From positions 124,001 through 188,000 of the forward strand of contig NZ_QLIX01000004.1 of assembly GCF_003258945.1 (NCBI RefSeq): a stretch of DNA of 64,000 nt. Reading direction: 5' to 3'. The notes under the pieces are model-generated. The model saw only the letters and a program-made list of their open reading frames with translations. It was not told the origin of the DNA and ran no database searches. The position numbers and the translations under genes are program-made. Source of the stretch: Roseicella frigidaeris. Lineage in GTDB: Bacteria; Pseudomonadota; Alphaproteobacteria; Acetobacterales; Acetobacteraceae. This document shows positions 36,391 through 47,130 of the stretch, in pieces (position 1 is the first letter of the stretch; each line of letters opens with the position of its first letter).

Positions 36391-39300
36391 TCAGCCGATC
36401 GCCATCAGCTGCGCATTGCCGCCGGCCGCGGCGGTGTTGGTGCTGATCGCCGTCTCCCGCACCAGCATGTCGAGGGCGACGCCGCCATCGGGCCTGGCCC
36501 GCAGCAGGGGCAGGATGGCGCCCTCGCGCGCGGCGAGCGCCCCGGCCCAGCGCAGCGCCAGCGCATCCGGCCCGGCGACGAGCACGGCATCCTCCGCCCC
36601 CTCCGCCAGGGCGATCCAGCCGGTCAGCTCGGGTGGCAGCCCGGGCAGCGCCGCCAGCACCCCGGCATCGAGGGCCGCGCGGTTGCCGGTGGCGAGCGCC
36701 GCCGAGACCAGGTCGAGCAGCGCCCCCGGCTCGGCCGCGACGCAGCGCACCGTGCCACGCGGCGCGGTGGTGTAGCGGTTGCGCTCGCCGACCAGGCCAG
36801 GTCCCTCCAGCGGCAGGTCGAGGGCAAGGCCGAGCGGCGTCGCCTGCTGCATCGCCGCCGCCCGCGCCGCCGCCGCGGCCTGACCGCGCGCCGCCAGCCA
36901 GGAGGCCCAGAGACCCGCCGCCGCCGGCGCGCATCCCCCCGGCAGCCCCGGCCCCATCGGGGCGGCGGCCAGCAACCGGCGCAGGACGAGCGGCCCGCCC
37001 GCCTTCGGTCCGGTGCCGGAGAGCCCATGCCCGCCGAAGGGCTGCACCCCGACCACGGCGCCGATCATGCTGCGGTTGACGTAGAGATTTCCCGCCCCGG
37101 CCCGCGCCGTGACGCGCGCGACGGTCTCGTCCAGCCGCGACTGCACGCCGAAGGTCAGCCCATAGCCCGTGGCGTTCACCGCCTCCAGCAGCGCCTCCAG
37201 CCCCTCGCGGCGGAAGCGCAGCACATGCAGCACCGGGCCGAAGACTTCCGGCCCCAGCGCGGCGATGTCGTCGATCTCGATCAGCGTCGGCGGCACGAAG
37301 CTGCCGCGGGCGCAGTCCGCCGGCAGCGATGCCTGGTGCACCCGGTGCCCCGCCGCCCGCATGCGCGCGACATGGCCGAGGATGGCGTCGCGCGCCTCGG
37401 CGGTGATGACCGGCCCGATATCCGTCGCCAGCCGGTCCGGATTGCCGATCGTCAGCTCCGCCATGGCGCCGCGCAGCATGGAGAGCACGCGCTCCGCCGC
37501 GTCCTCCTGCAGGCAGAGCAGGCGCAGCGCCGAGCAGCGCTGCCCGGCGCTGTCGAAGGCCGAGACCAGCACATCCGCCACCACCTGCTCGGCCAGCGCC
37601 GAGGAATCGACGATCATGGCATTCTGCCCGCCGGTCTCGGCGATGAGCGGCACCGGCGCGCCATCCGGGTTCAGCCGGGCGGCGAGCACGCGCTGGATGC
37701 CCTTGGCCACGGCGGTGGAGCCGGTGAACATCACGCCGCGGATGCGGGCATCCGCGACCAGCGCGGCGCCGACCGCGCCATCGCCGGGCAGCAATTGCAG
37801 CGCCGCGCGCGGGATGCCCGCGGCCTGCAGCAGGGCGACCGCCTGGGCGGCGATCAGCGGCGTCTCCTCGGCCGGCTTGGCGAGCACCGTGTTGCCGGCG
37901 GCGAGCGCGGCGGCGACCTGGCCGGTGAAGATGGCGAGCGGGAAATTCCATGGGCTGATGCAAGCGACCGGCCCGAGCGGGCGATGCGTGCCAGGGTCGA
38001 GGTCGCGTGTCGCCTGGGCGGCGTAGTAGCGGAGGAAATCCACCGCCTCCCGCACCTCCCCCACGGCATTGGCGAGCGACTTGCCGGCCTCGCGCATGAG
38101 CAGGCCGAGCAGGGGCACCCGGCCGGCCTCCATCCGATCGGCGGCGCGCGAGAGGCAGGCGGCGCGCGCGGCGGGCGGCAGCCGGGCCCAGTCCCCGGCT
38201 GCCGCCAGCGCATCCTCCAGGGCCTGGTCGATCTGCGCCGGCGTGGCCTCCATCACCGTGCCGAGCCGGTCGGCCCGGTCGGCGGGGTTGTGCAGCGCCC
38301 GCGCCGCGCCGCCGGGCAGGTCGCGCGCCAGCATCGGCGCCGCCTGCCAGTCCCGCGCCGCGCTCTCCCGCAGCGCCGGCGCCGGGGCGGCCAGCACCGC
38401 TTCGTCGTTGAGATCGAGCCCGGCGGAATTGCGCCGCGCCGGCCCGAGCAGGTCGGACGGCAGGGGGATGCGCGGATGCGGCGCGCCCGGCGGCGTCTCC
38501 GCCGCCACGATCCGGTCGGGTGGCGTCACCAGCGCCTCGGCCGGCACGGCGGCATCCTGGATGCGGTGGACGAAGGAGGAATTGGCGCCGTTCTCCAGCA
38601 GCCGCCGCACCAGATAGGCGAGCAGCGTCGCATGCGTGCCGACGGGGGCGTAGATGCGGCAGGGGCGGCCGAGCCGCGCCGGGCCCACCACCTCCTCGTA
38701 GAGCGGCTCGCCCATGCCGTGCAGGCACTGGAATTCCCAATCGCCGAGGCGGAAGTCCGGCCCCGCCAGGGCGTGGATGCTAGCCAGCGTCTGGGCATTG
38801 TGGGTGGCGAATTGCGGGAAGACCGCCTCCCGCGCCGCCAGCAGCCGGCGGGCGCAGGCGAGATAGGCGACATCGGTATGCGCCTTGCGGGTATAGACCG
38901 GGTAGTCCGCCAGCCCCTCCTGCTGCGCCCGCTTGATCTCGCTGTCCCAATAGGCGCCCTTGACCAGGCGGAGCATCAGCCGGTGGCGGCTGCGCCGGGC
39001 CAGGTCGATGAGATGCTCGACCACCTGGGGCGCGCGCTTCTGGTAGGCCTGGACGACGAAGCCGAGCCCGTTCCAGCCTTCCAGCGCCGGATCGGCGCAG
39101 AGCGCCTCCAGCAGGTCGAGCGAGAGCTCGAGCCGGTCGGCCTCCTCGGCATCGATGTTGAGGCCGATCTCGTAGCGCCGGGCAAGGCCGGCCAGCGCCG
39201 CCAGCCGCGGCAGCAGCTCGCCCATCACCCGGCCGCGCTGGCTCCGGGCATAGCGCGGATGCAGGGCGGAGAGCTTCACCGAGATGCCCGGCCCGTCATA

Positions 39301-40044
39301 CGCCCCGCGGCCGCCAGCCGCCCGGCCGATGGCATGGATCGCCGCCTCGTAGTCGCGGCGGTAGCGTTCCGCATCCTCGGCGGTCGCCGCCGCCTCGCCC
39401 AGCATGTCGTAGGAATGGCGGAAGCCCCGCGCCTCCATCCGGCGGCTGCGGGCGAGCGCCTCGTCGATGGTCTGGCCGGTGACGAATTGCTCGCCCATCA
39501 TGCGCATGGCGAGATCGACGCCGCGGCGGATCACCGGCTCGCCGCCGCGGGCGATGAGGCGGGTCAGCGCCGCCGAAAGCCCGGCCTCGCTGGCCCCCGA
39601 GGCGGCGAGCCGGCCGGTGACGACCAGCCCCCAGGTGGCGGCGTTGACGAAGAGCGAGGGCGAGTGGCCGAGATGCGCCCGCCAGTCACCGCCGCCGATC
39701 TTGTCGCGGATCAGCGCGTCGCGCGTCGCGGTGTCGGGGATGCGGAGCAGCGCCTCGGCCAGGCACATCAGCGCCACCCCCTCCTGGCTCGAGAGGGAGA
39801 ATTCCTGCACCAGCCCCTCCACCATGCCGCGCGCGCCCTTGCGGCGCAGCGCCTCGACCAGGCGGCGGGCCGTCGCCTCGGCGGCGGCGGCGAGGGGTGG
39901 CGGCAGGGCGGCCTCGGGCAGCAGGCGGGCAAGGCAGTCGGGCTCCGGCGCCCGGGTCATGGCGGTGATGGCGGCGCGCGACGGCGTCGGTGCCGGCGTC
40001 CCGTCGAGGACACGGGCGAAGGGAGGGACGGGCGGGCAGGGCAT
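36391..40044 (-). CDS. putA: Bifunctional proline dehydrogenase / P5C dehydrogenase (PutA)
   Basis: Oxidises proline to glutamate in two steps. The protein has 1217 residues. PRODH (about 150-470) contains GPGISVKLSALHPRY and LRLVKGAYWDSEIKRAQ; the P5C dehydrogenase domain (about 530-1000) has IAETGGQNAMIVD and catalytic Cys837 in AGQRCSAL. The C-terminal extra domain ends in the PutA-type GGNAQLMAIG. The ribbon-helix-helix DNA-binding domain of E. coli PutA is absent: the N-terminus is a short Pro/Ala-rich lead, so PutA cannot autorepress. Regulation is probably by the divergent Lrp-family gene. Start ATG at 40044; a later ATG at 39960 is an alternative. Confidence 0.95.
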   Translation of the reverse strand: MPCPPVPPFARVLDGTPAPTPSRAAITAMTRAPEPDCLARLLPEAALPPPLAAAAEATARRLVEALRRKGARGMVEGLVQEFSLSSQEGVALMCLAEALLRIPDTATRDALIRDKIGGGDWRAHLGHSPSLFVNAATWGLVVTGRLAASGASEAGLSAALTRLIARGGEPVIRRGVDLAMRMMGEQFVTGQTIDEALARSRRMEARGFRHSYDMLGEAAATAEDAERYRRDYEAAIHAIGRAAGGRGAYDGPGISVKLSALHPRYARSQRGRVMGELLPRLAALAGLARRYEIGLNIDAEEADRLELSLDLLEALCADPALEGWNGLGFVVQAYQKRAPQVVEHLIDLARRSRHRLMLRLVKGAYWDSEIKRAQQEGLADYPVYTRKAHTDVAYLACARRLLAAREAVFPQFATHNAQTLASIHALAGPDFRLGDWEFQCLHGMGEPLYEEVVGPARLGRPCRIYAPVGTHATLLAYLVRRLLENGANSSFVHRIQDAAVPAEALVTPPDRIVAAETPPGAPHPRIPLPSDLLGPARRNSAGLDLNDEAVLAAPAPALRESAARDWQAAPMLARDLPGGAARALHNPADRADRLGTVMEATPAQIDQALEDALAAAGDWARLPPAARAACLSRAADRMEAGRVPLLGLLMREAGKSLANAVGEVREAVDFLRYYAAQATRDLDPGTHRPLGPVACISPWNFPLAIFTGQVAAALAAGNTVLAKPAEETPLIAAQAVALLQAAGIPRAALQLLPGDGAVGAALVADARIRGVMFTGSTAVAKGIQRVLAARLNPDGAPVPLIAETGGQNAMIVDSSALAEQVVADVLVSAFDSAGQRCSALRLLCLQEDAAERVLSMLRGAMAELTIGNPDRLATDIGPVITAEARDAILGHVARMRAAGHRVHQASLPADCARGSFVPPTLIEIDDIAALGPEVFGPVLHVLRFRREGLEALLEAVNATGYGLTFGVQSRLDETVARVTARAGAGNLYVNRSMIGAVVGVQPFGGHGLSGTGPKAGGPLVLRRLLAAAPMGPGLPGGCAPAAAGLWASWLAARGQAAAAARAAAMQQATPLGLALDLPLEGPGLVGERNRYTTAPRGTVRCVAAEPGALLDLVSAALATGNRAALDAGVLAALPGLPPELTGWIALAEGAEDAVLVAGPDALALRWAGALAAREGAILPLLRARPDGGVALDMLVRETAISTNTAAAGGNAQLMAIG

Positions 40045-40077
40045 GGCCGGGGCACCATTGGCGAGGGCAATCGCAGG

Positions 40078-40107
40078 ATTATCACGCCGAGGGCCGAATT
40101 TTGTTCG
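40078..40107 (-). promoter_or_regulatory. Candidate putA promoter in the putA/lrp intergenic region
   Basis: On the minus strand CGAACA (40107-40102) and GATAAT (40083-40078) are 18 bp apart and would start transcription about 27 bp before the putA ATG. The surrounding 40090-40125 is AT-rich for this genome and is the likely operator area for the divergent Lrp-type regulator. Motif-based only. Confidence 0.38.
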
Positions 40108-40174
40108 TATTTGGTACCTTTGCATGGAATCGGTGGAGCGTGATCGCCCCATTCCCCATGAAAGATTCGGCCCG

Positions 40175-40627
40175 ATGGACCAGCTCGACCGCCGCCTGTT
40201 GCGACTGCTGCAGAAGGATGGCCGCATGCCGAATGTGGAGCTGGCGCGGCAGGCGCATCTCAGCCCGCCGGCCACGCATGAGCGGGTGCGGCGGTTGGCG
40301 CAGGAGGGGATCATCGAGGGCTACACGGTGCGCCTCAACCCGGCGAAGCTCGACCGGGCGCTGCTGGTCTTCGTCGAGGTCACGCTCGACCATACCAGCG
40401 CCGGCATCTTCGAGCGCTTCGCCGCCGCGGTGCGCGACACGCCCGAGATCATGGAATGCCACATGGTGGCGGGCGGCTTCGACTACCTGATCAAGGTGCG
40501 GGTGCGCGACATGGCCGCCTTCCGCGCCTTCCTCGGCGGCACGCTGCTCGGCCTGCCGGGCATCCGGCAGACCCATACCTACACGGTGATGGAGGAGGTC
40601 AAGGCCAGCGGCGACCTGCCGATCTGA
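40175..40627 (+). CDS. Lrp/AsnC-family transcriptional regulator (PutR-like)
   Basis: A 150-residue feast/famine regulator. The N-terminal helix-turn-helix is residues 1-60 (LDRRLLRLLQKDGRMPNVELARQAHLSPPATHERVRRL), followed by the RAM ligand-binding domain (about 70-150) with GGFDYLIKVRVRDM and TYTVMEEVK. Such regulators activate the divergent putA in response to proline in alphaproteobacteria; the head-to-head arrangement here supports the same role. Start at 40175 gives the canonical MDxLDRRLL opening; an in-frame ATG at 40124 would add 17 residues. Confidence 0.88.
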   Translation: MDQLDRRLLRLLQKDGRMPNVELARQAHLSPPATHERVRRLAQEGIIEGYTVRLNPAKLDRALLVFVEVTLDHTSAGIFERFAAAVRDTPEIMECHMVAGGFDYLIKVRVRDMAAFRAFLGGTLLGLPGIRQTHTYTVMEEVKASGDLPI

Positions 40628-40640
40628 GGCCGCCAGGCGG

Positions 40641-40668
40641 GCCCCCGATGCGCCCGGGCATCGGGGGC
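40641..40668. terminator. Bidirectional hairpin between lrp and CoA-transferase genes
   Basis: Perfect 11-bp stem GCCCCCGATGC / GCATCGGGGGC with a 6-base loop, lying in the 48-bp gap between convergent genes. It can serve both transcripts; no T-run. Confidence 0.6.
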
Positions 40669-40675
40669 GTCGAGG

Positions 40676-41323
<648 letters not shown>

Positions 41324-41326
41324 GGG

Positions 41327-42061
41327 TCAGACCTCCTCGCCGGCGGCGGCGCCGGCCGTGGCACGCTGGCGCACGGTGCGCTGCTCGATGCGCTTCTCGT
41401 ACCCCGCCGGGCACTGGATCATGCGCTGCACGAAGACGCCTGGCGTGTGGACATGGTCGGGATCGATCTCGCCCGGTTGCACCAGGTGCTCGACCTGCGC
41501 CACCGTCACCTTCGCCGCCGTCGCCATCATCGGGTTGAAGTTGCGCGCGGTCTTCCGGTAGACGAGGTTCCCCTCGGTATCGCCCGTCCAGGCATGCACG
41601 ATCGCCAGATCGGCGACGATGCCGCGCTCCATCACATAGGTCTCGCCGTCGAACTCGGCGGTGGGCTTGCCCTTCGCCACCTCGGTGCCGACGCCGGTCT
41701 TGGTGTAGAAGGCGGGGATGCCGGCGCCGCCGGCCCGGATGCGCTCGGCCAGCGTGCCCTGCGGGTTGAACTCGATCTCCAGCTCCCCGGCCAGGAATTG
41801 CTCGGCGAAGGTCTTGTTCTCGCCGACATAGCTGCTGATCATCTTCTTCACCTGCCGGGTCTTCAGCAGCAGGCCGAGGCCGGCATCGTCGATGCCGGCA
41901 TTGTTCGAGACGATGGTCAGGTCCTTCACGCCGCTGTCGCGGATCGCCTCGATCAGCAGCGCCGGGATGCCGCACAGGCCGAAGCCGCCGGAATGGATCA
42001 TCATGCCGTCGCGCAGCAGGCCAGACAGGGCCTCCTTCGCATCCCGGTACACCTTGCCCAT
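41327..42061 (-). CDS. 3-oxoacid CoA-transferase subunit A
   Basis: Alpha subunit of the same transferase, 244 residues. Family blocks are HSGGFGLCGIPALLIEAI (about 23-40), the glycine-rich FGLCGIP CoA site, and GTLAERIRAGGAGIPAFYTKTGVGT (about 108-132). Start at 42061 is set by AGGAGG with six bases spacing; the ATG two codons upstream lies inside that site. The pair is convergent with the Lrp gene and divergent from tRNA-Ala. The tail after residue 230 (Ala/Gly-rich, ending GEEV) is not conserved. Confidence 0.92.
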   Translation of the reverse strand: MGKVYRDAKEALSGLLRDGMMIHSGGFGLCGIPALLIEAIRDSGVKDLTIVSNNAGIDDAGLGLLLKTRQVKKMISSYVGENKTFAEQFLAGELEIEFNPQGTLAERIRAGGAGIPAFYTKTGVGTEVAKGKPTAEFDGETYVMERGIVADLAIVHAWTGDTEGNLVYRKTARNFNPMMATAAKVTVAQVEHLVQPGEIDPDHVHTPGVFVQRMIQCPAGYEKRIEQRTVRQRATAGAAAGEEV

Positions 42062-42178
42062 GCGCATCCTCCTCTCGGCCCGCGGCCGGCCGCACCCTAA
42101 TGCAGAACGGCGCGAAGCGGAAACGCCAGGGGCCGCGCGGGCCGGCGGAGGGGTTGCCGAAAACGCACCGACAGGCTC

Positions 42179-42206
42179 TTGCGGCGCCCGCGGGGCGGGG
42201 TTATAC
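42179..42206 (+). promoter_or_regulatory. Promoter of tRNA-Ala
   Basis: TTGCGG (42179-42184) and TTATAC (42201-42206) are 16 bp apart, ending 17 bp before the mature tRNA 5' end, with a GC-rich discriminator. Typical of a stable-RNA promoter. Confidence 0.55.
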
Positions 42207-42223
42207 GCCCCGCACCCAACCGG

Positions 42224-42299
<76 letters not shown>

Positions 42300-42303
42300 G
42301 ATT

Positions 42304-42341
42304 AAACGCCGGCCGCCGAGTGATCGGGGCCGGCGTTTTCT
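42304..42341 (+). terminator. Rho-independent terminator of tRNA-Ala
   Basis: Perfect 11-bp stem AAACGCCGGCC / GGCCGGCGTTT followed by TC-TTG; the descending arm ends in a T-run of four. The remaining sequence up to 42453 shows no gene. Confidence 0.88.
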
Positions 42342-42453
42342 TGTGCGGTGCCAGGCTGCCCTCTCGCCCTGACCACGACCGACCCCGAACCACCAGGGCC
42401 GCATCGCCAGGGGGCGGGCGGCAGGAAACGGGCGGCGAGGTTGGCGGAAGTGC

Positions 42454-42690
42454 CTAGACCACCCCACCCGGGGCGGTGCGCGGCAGATGCGGCGTGAACT
42501 CGACCCGCATCCAGCAGGTCGGCCGGAAATGCCGCGGATCCAACCGGCCGCGCTGCTCCTCCTCCGGGAAGAGAACCCAAGCCTCGCCGTCCCAACTGCC
42601 CGTCACCGCCTCGCGGCCATCGGCGAGGCAGAGCACGGTGCCGTCGCGCGGCGCGGAGTCCATGGGGTGCCAGCGGTCGGTCTTGAACAT
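42454..42690 (-). CDS. Small conserved-looking protein of unknown function (78 aa)
   Basis: A 78-residue acidic/aromatic protein: MFKTDRWHPMDSAPRDGTVL, then a compact beta-rich pattern with WDGEAWVLFPEEE and WMRVEFTPHLP. The opening WxPMDSAPRDGT resembles the small DUF551-like proteins (WQPIESAPKDG) found in phages and bacterial chromosomes, but the match is short. It is followed by the tRNA-Ala region and preceded by another unknown gene on the same strand. Coding bias and an ATG with GGAGGTCCCGCC upstream support a real gene. Function unknown. Confidence 0.55.
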   Translation of the reverse strand: MFKTDRWHPMDSAPRDGTVLCLADGREAVTGSWDGEAWVLFPEEEQRGRLDPRHFRPTCWMRVEFTPHLPRTAPGGVV

Positions 42691-42788
42691 GGGCGGGACC
42701 TCCGGGCGTCGGGCGCCTTGTTGTCGGTCGGCGTTGTCCTCTCCCGCTGTCCTAGCCCCCGGTCATGGCGGCCGCAACCATTCCGCTC

Positions 42789-43157
42789 TCAGACCACGCC
42801 GACGACGCGGTAGGAATATTCCACGCCGTTCGGTTCGGCGATGGTCACATAGGCGCCGGGGCGGAGCTGGCCAGCATTGCGGAGCTGGGCATGCAGCGGC
42901 GCATCCGCCGCCTCGCCCGGGCCGGGGAAGAGCCGGATCGACCAACCCTCGGTGTCCGGGTCGAAATGCACGTCGCCCTCGCGCGACAACCCGCCCGGCC
43001 AGAGCCGCCGGGCCGGCCAGGGCTGCGGCGCCTCGGCCCAGGCCTTGGCGTCCAGATGCCCGCCCGGCGTCAGCTCGACCGTCATCTCGTAGCGATGGTC
43101 GGGGCTTCCCTGCGGATAACCGGGGCCAGCCGCCACCACCAGCGTCACCACGGGCAT
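42789..43157 (-). CDS. Hypothetical protein, beta-rich (122 aa)
   Basis: A 122-residue soluble protein with no signal peptide or membrane segment. It alternates short hydrophobic strands with Gly/Pro turns (VVTLVVAAGPGYPQGSPDHRYEMTVELTPGG, then FDPDTEGWSIRLFPGPG and a C-terminal VEYSYRVVGVV), suggesting a small beta-barrel or sandwich. No known family recognised. Codon usage matches its neighbours. An AAGGGATCGGG stretch lies before the ATG. It sits between the 78-aa gene and kup, all on the minus strand. Confidence 0.55.
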   Translation of the reverse strand: MPVVTLVVAAGPGYPQGSPDHRYEMTVELTPGGHLDAKAWAEAPQPWPARRLWPGGLSREGDVHFDPDTEGWSIRLFPGPGEAADAPLHAQLRNAGQLRPGAYVTIAEPNGVEYSYRVVGVV

Positions 43158-43220
43158 CCCGATCCCTTCCCCGCTTTCCCGGCTCCTGATGACGGGCGAA
43201 CGCCCGCCATGCCCGCCGGT

Positions 43221-45107
43221 TCAGATGGCCACCCGCACGCCAAGCTCGACCACGCGGTCGGAGGGGATGCGGAAGAACTCCGTCGCCGGGACGGCGTTGC
43301 GCGACATCAGCGTGAACAGCCATTGCCGCCAGTGCGACATCTTCGGCACCACCGCGGCGACCAGCGTCTCCCGCCCCAGGAAATAGCTCGCCTGCATCGC
43401 CTCGAAGGCCACGCCGTGCTGGTTCAACGCCTCCAGCTCGCGCGGGATGTTCGGGCTTTCCTGGAAGCCGTAGCGGAGGATGACGCGATGGATGCCCGGG
43501 GCGAGCTCGGTCACCTCGCGGCGCCGGCCGGGGCCGGCCTGCGGCACGTCCTCGTTCAGCACCGTGACGAAGACCACGCGCTCGTGCAGCACCTTGTTGT
43601 GCTTGAGGTTGTGCAGCAGCGCATTGGGCACGTAGTCGGCCTGGCCAGTCATGAAGACGGCGATGCCCGGCACCCGCAGCGTGCGGCTCTGCGGCAGGCG
43701 GGCGAGGAAGCTCTTCAGCGGCAGGCTGTCCTGGCGGAAGCGGGAGAAGAGCAGGTCGCGGCCGCGCTTCCAGGTGTGCATCAGGGTGAAGAGGCCGGCG
43801 CCGAGCACCAGCGGCACCCAGCCGCCCTCCGGGATCTTCAGCACGTTCGAGAAGAAGAAGGCGGAATCGAGCACCAGCAGCGGCAGGAAGACCAGGGCGA
43901 CGCCGAGCGCCGGCCAGTGGAACTGCCGGCGGAAGACCAGCACGGCGAGCAGCGAGGTGCAGACGAAGGTGCCGGTCACCGCGATGCCATAGGCGGCGGC
44001 CAGGCTGTCCGAGGTGTGGAAGGACAGCACCAGGACCAGCACGCCGGCCAGCAGGGCGAAATTGATCTGCGGCAGGTAGATCTGCCCCTCCTCGGTCTCC
44101 GAGGTATGGCGCACCGTCAGCCGCGGCAGGAAGCCGAGCTGGATGCACTGCCGGGCGATGGAGAAGGCGCCGGAGATCATGGCCTGGGAGGCGATGATGG
44201 TCGCCGCCGTCGCCAGCACCACCAGCGGCAGGCGGAGGATCTCCGGCGCCAGCAGGAAGAAGGGGTTGTCGAGCGCCCGCGCATCGCTCAGCAGCAGGGC
44301 GCCCTGGCCCATGTAGTTCAGCGCCAGCGCCGGCAGGACGAAGAAGCTCCAGGCGAGCTGGATCGGTCTGCGGCCGAAATGCCCCATATCGGCATAGAGC
44401 GCCTCCGCCCCCGTCACCGCCAGCACGACCGAGCCGAAGGCGATGAAGGCCGCCAGCCGGTAATGGATGCAGAAGGCGATGGCGTGATGCGGCGAGATGG
44501 CGCTCAGCACCTCCGGCTCGCGCAGGATCTCGACGATGCCGAGCAGGCCGAGCACGCCGAACCAGAGCGCCATGACCGGGCCGAAGATCGCGCCCATGCT
44601 GCCGGTGCCGCGGTACTGCACGATGAAGAGCGCGATGAGGATGACGATGGAGCCGGGGATGATCATCGGCTCGAAGACCGGCGAGGCGACCTTCAGCCCC
44701 TCCATCGCCGAGAGGACGGAGATGGCGGGGGTGATGATGCCGTCCCCGAAGAACAGGGCGGCGCCGGTGATGCCGAGCAGCATGACGGCCCGGCGCGAGC
44801 GGTCGCTGCCGGCGATGCGCTGGGCGAGCGCCATCAGCGCCAGGATCCCGCCCTCCCCCTTGTTGTCGGCCCGCAGGATGAGCAGGACGTATTTCACCGT
44901 CACCGTCAGGATCAGCGCCCAGATGATGAGGGAGAGGATCCCGAGGATCTCCCAGCGCTCGATCCCGTCGGCGGAGAAATGCAGCAACGCGGCGCGCAGC
45001 GCGTAGAGCGGGCTGGTGCCGATGTCGCCGTAGACGACGCCGAGCACGCCAAGCAGCAGGGGCAAGGTGACCGCCCTGCTCTGGGCGGGTTGGGGAGAGG
45101 CGGTCAA
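43221..45107 (-). CDS. kup: Low-affinity K+ uptake protein Kup
   Basis: Potassium/proton symporter of 628 residues with 12 helices in the first 450 residues. Signatures: [17 protein letters not shown] (about 21-37), [15 protein letters not shown] (about 78-92), [20 protein letters not shown] (about 115-135) and the cytosolic C-terminal domain from about 455 with YFLGRETLV. It is monocistronic on the minus strand with 87 bp to aapP. With Mrp and PtsN in the same window, it makes a cation-homeostasis theme. Confidence 0.96.
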   Translation of the reverse strand: MTASPQPAQSRAVTLPLLLGVLGVVYGDIGTSPLYALRAALLHFSADGIERWEILGILSLIIWALILTVTVKYVLLILRADNKGEGGILALMALAQRIAGSDRSRRAVMLLGITGAALFFGDGIITPAISVLSAMEGLKVASPVFEPMIIPGSIVILIALFIVQYRGTGSMGAIFGPVMALWFGVLGLLGIVEILREPEVLSAISPHHAIAFCIHYRLAAFIAFGSVVLAVTGAEALYADMGHFGRRPIQLAWSFFVLPALALNYMGQGALLLSDARALDNPFFLLAPEILRLPLVVLATAATIIASQAMISGAFSIARQCIQLGFLPRLTVRHTSETEEGQIYLPQINFALLAGVLVLVLSFHTSDSLAAAYGIAVTGTFVCTSLLAVLVFRRQFHWPALGVALVFLPLLVLDSAFFFSNVLKIPEGGWVPLVLGAGLFTLMHTWKRGRDLLFSRFRQDSLPLKSFLARLPQSRTLRVPGIAVFMTGQADYVPNALLHNLKHNKVLHERVVFVTVLNEDVPQAGPGRRREVTELAPGIHRVILRYGFQESPNIPRELEALNQHGVAFEAMQASYFLGRETLVAAVVPKMSHWRQWLFTLMSRNAVPATEFFRIPSDRVVELGVRVAI

Positions 45108-45194
45108 GCGGGCGCTCCGGGGGGAGGTCGGCCGGCAGGCTTAAGCTGCGGCCACGGCCCTTGCAAGCAGTTGGCTCCGCCCGCCGGCCCCGCC

Positions 45195-45980
45195 TCAGTG
45201 GCCCCGCAGGATCTGGCTGAGGAAGGTCTTCAGCCGTTCCGTCTGCGGGTTCTCGAAGACCTGCGCCGGGGTGCCCATCTCCACCACCTCGCCGCGGTCC
45301 ATGAAGACGACGCGGTCGGCGACCTTGCGGGCGAAGCCCATCTCGTGGGTGACGCAGATCATGGTCATGCCGGTCTCGGCCAGGCCGACCATGGTGTCCA
45401 GCACCTCCTTGATCATCTCCGGGTCGAGGGCGCTGGTCGGCTCGTCGAAGAGCATGATCTTCGGCTTCATGCAGAGGGCGCGGGCGATGGCGACGCGCTG
45501 CTGCTGGCCGCCCGAGAGCTGGCCAGGATACTTCTTCGCCTGTTCCGGGATGCGCACCCGGGTGAGGTAGTCCATCGCCAGCGCCTCGGCCTCCTTCTTC
45601 GGCATCCGGCGGACCCAGATCGGGGCGAGGGTGCAATTCTCGAGGATGGTGAGGTGCGGGAAGAGGTTGAAGCTCTGGAACACCATGCCGACCTCGCGCC
45701 GGATGTCGTCCAGCGCCTTCACGTCGTCGGTCAGCTCGATGCCGTTGACCAGGATGCGGCCCTCCTGGTGCGATTCCAGGCGGTTGATGCAGCGGATGGT
45801 GGTGGACTTGCCCGAGCCCGAGGGGCCGCAGATCACCACCCGCTCGCCGGTCGCAACGTTCAGCGAAACGTCGCGCAGCACATGCATGGTGCCGAACCAC
45901 TTGTTGACCTTGTCGAGGACGATGGCCGGCGGCGCGTCGGCGCGGGCGGCGGAGGCGATGTGCTCCAGGGTCTCGCTCAT
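45195..45980 (-). CDS. aapP: General L-amino acid ABC transporter ATP-binding protein
   Basis: ATPase of the polar amino acid uptake (PAAT) family, 261 residues. Walker A GPSGSGKS (52-59), signature LSGGQQQR (155-162), Walker B IMLFDE (175-180) and the switch His in CVTHEM. The block PLISL-free ATPase part ends with FLSQILRGH, as in AapP/GlnQ. Last of the aapJQMP order, 13 bp after aapM. Confidence 0.94.
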   Translation of the reverse strand: MSETLEHIASAARADAPPAIVLDKVNKWFGTMHVLRDVSLNVATGERVVICGPSGSGKSTTIRCINRLESHQEGRILVNGIELTDDVKALDDIRREVGMVFQSFNLFPHLTILENCTLAPIWVRRMPKKEAEALAMDYLTRVRIPEQAKKYPGQLSGGQQQRVAIARALCMKPKIMLFDEPTSALDPEMIKEVLDTMVGLAETGMTMICVTHEMGFARKVADRVVFMDRGEVVEMGTPAQVFENPQTERLKTFLSQILRGH

Positions 45981-45993
45981 CGGCTGATCCTCC

Positions 45994-47127
45994 TCAGCGC
46001 CGCCGGTGGCGGTTGAACTCCGCCTCCAGCCGCTGGCTGTATTTCGACATGGCGAAGCAGAAGACAAAGTAGATGGCGCCGACCGTCAGGTAGACCTCGA
46101 CGCCGAAGCCCTGCCAGGCCGGCTCGATGATCGCGGTCTTGCCGGCGGTCAGCAGGTCGAAGATGCCGATGATCAGCACCAGCGAGGTGTCCTTGAAGAA
46201 GCCGATGAAGGTGTTGACCAGCGGCGGGATCACCAGCCGCAGCGCCTGCGGCAGGATGATGAGCCCGGTCTTCTTCCAGTAGGAGAGGCCGAGCGCGTCC
46301 GCCGCCTCGTACTGCCCCTTGGAGAGGGCCTGCAGCCCGCCGCGCACCACCTCCGCCAGATAGGCGCCGGCGAAGAGGATGATGGCGATCTGTGCCCGCA
46401 GCAGCTTGTCGATGTTCATCCCCTCCGGCAGGAAGAGCGGGAACATCACGCTGGCCATGAAGAGCAACGAGATCAGTGGCACGCCGCGGATCAGCTCCAC
46501 ATACAGCACGCAGATCGCCTTGATCGCCGGCAGCCTCGAGCGGCGGCCGAGCGCCACCAGGATCGCCAGCGGGAAGGCGAAGGCGAGGCCAAAGGTCGCC
46601 AGGATCAGGGTGATGACGAGGCCGCCCCAGCGCTCCTGCGGCACGTAGGAGAGGCCGAGGACGCCGCCCCACATCAGCACGCCGATCGCCGCCAGCACCG
46701 CGATCCAGACCAGCGCCAGCTCCTTGCGCCAGAAGCGGCGCATGGCGGAGACGACATAGAGTCCGACGAAGAGCAGGATGCAGAGCGCCGGCCGCCAATG
46801 CTCCTCATAGGGGTAGGTGCCGAAGAGGATGAAGCGGTGCTTCTCCGTCACCACCGCCCAGCAGGCGCCGATGCCCTTGAGGTCGCGGCAGGCCTGGGTC
46901 TGATTGTTCGGCACCGACCAGACGGCGTTGACGATGCCCCATTCGACGAAGCCGATGAGCCAGCGGATCACCAGATAGGCGACCAGCAGCGTCACCGCGC
47001 TGTTCAGCCAGGAGGAGAAAAGGTTGGTCCGCAGCCAGCCGACGAGGCCGATCTGGCTGGCCGGCGGGCTGCGCGGCGCCGCCTCGGGCACCTTGGCGAC
47101 GGAGGTCTCGAGCGTCAGGTCGCTCAT
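45994..47127 (-). CDS. aapM: General L-amino acid ABC transporter permease AapM
   Basis: Inner-membrane permease of 377 residues. An N-terminal extension with extra helices (about 36-60, 120-160) is typical of AapM. The conserved permease part carries [17 protein letters not shown] and the EAA loop [30 protein letters not shown] (about 290-320). It is between aapQ (3 bp gap) and aapP. Function: import of a broad range of L-amino acids in the AapJQMP system. Confidence 0.94.
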   Translation of the reverse strand: MSDLTLETSVAKVPEAAPRSPPASQIGLVGWLRTNLFSSWLNSAVTLLVAYLVIRWLIGFVEWGIVNAVWSVPNNQTQACRDLKGIGACWAVVTEKHRFILFGTYPYEEHWRPALCILLFVGLYVVSAMRRFWRKELALVWIAVLAAIGVLMWGGVLGLSYVPQERWGGLVITLILATFGLAFAFPLAILVALGRRSRLPAIKAICVLYVELIRGVPLISLLFMASVMFPLFLPEGMNIDKLLRAQIAIILFAGAYLAEVVRGGLQALSKGQYEAADALGLSYWKKTGLIILPQALRLVIPPLVNTFIGFFKDTSLVLIIGIFDLLTAGKTAIIEPAWQGFGVEVYLTVGAIYFVFCFAMSKYSQRLEAEFNRHRRR

Positions 47128-47130
47128 GGC

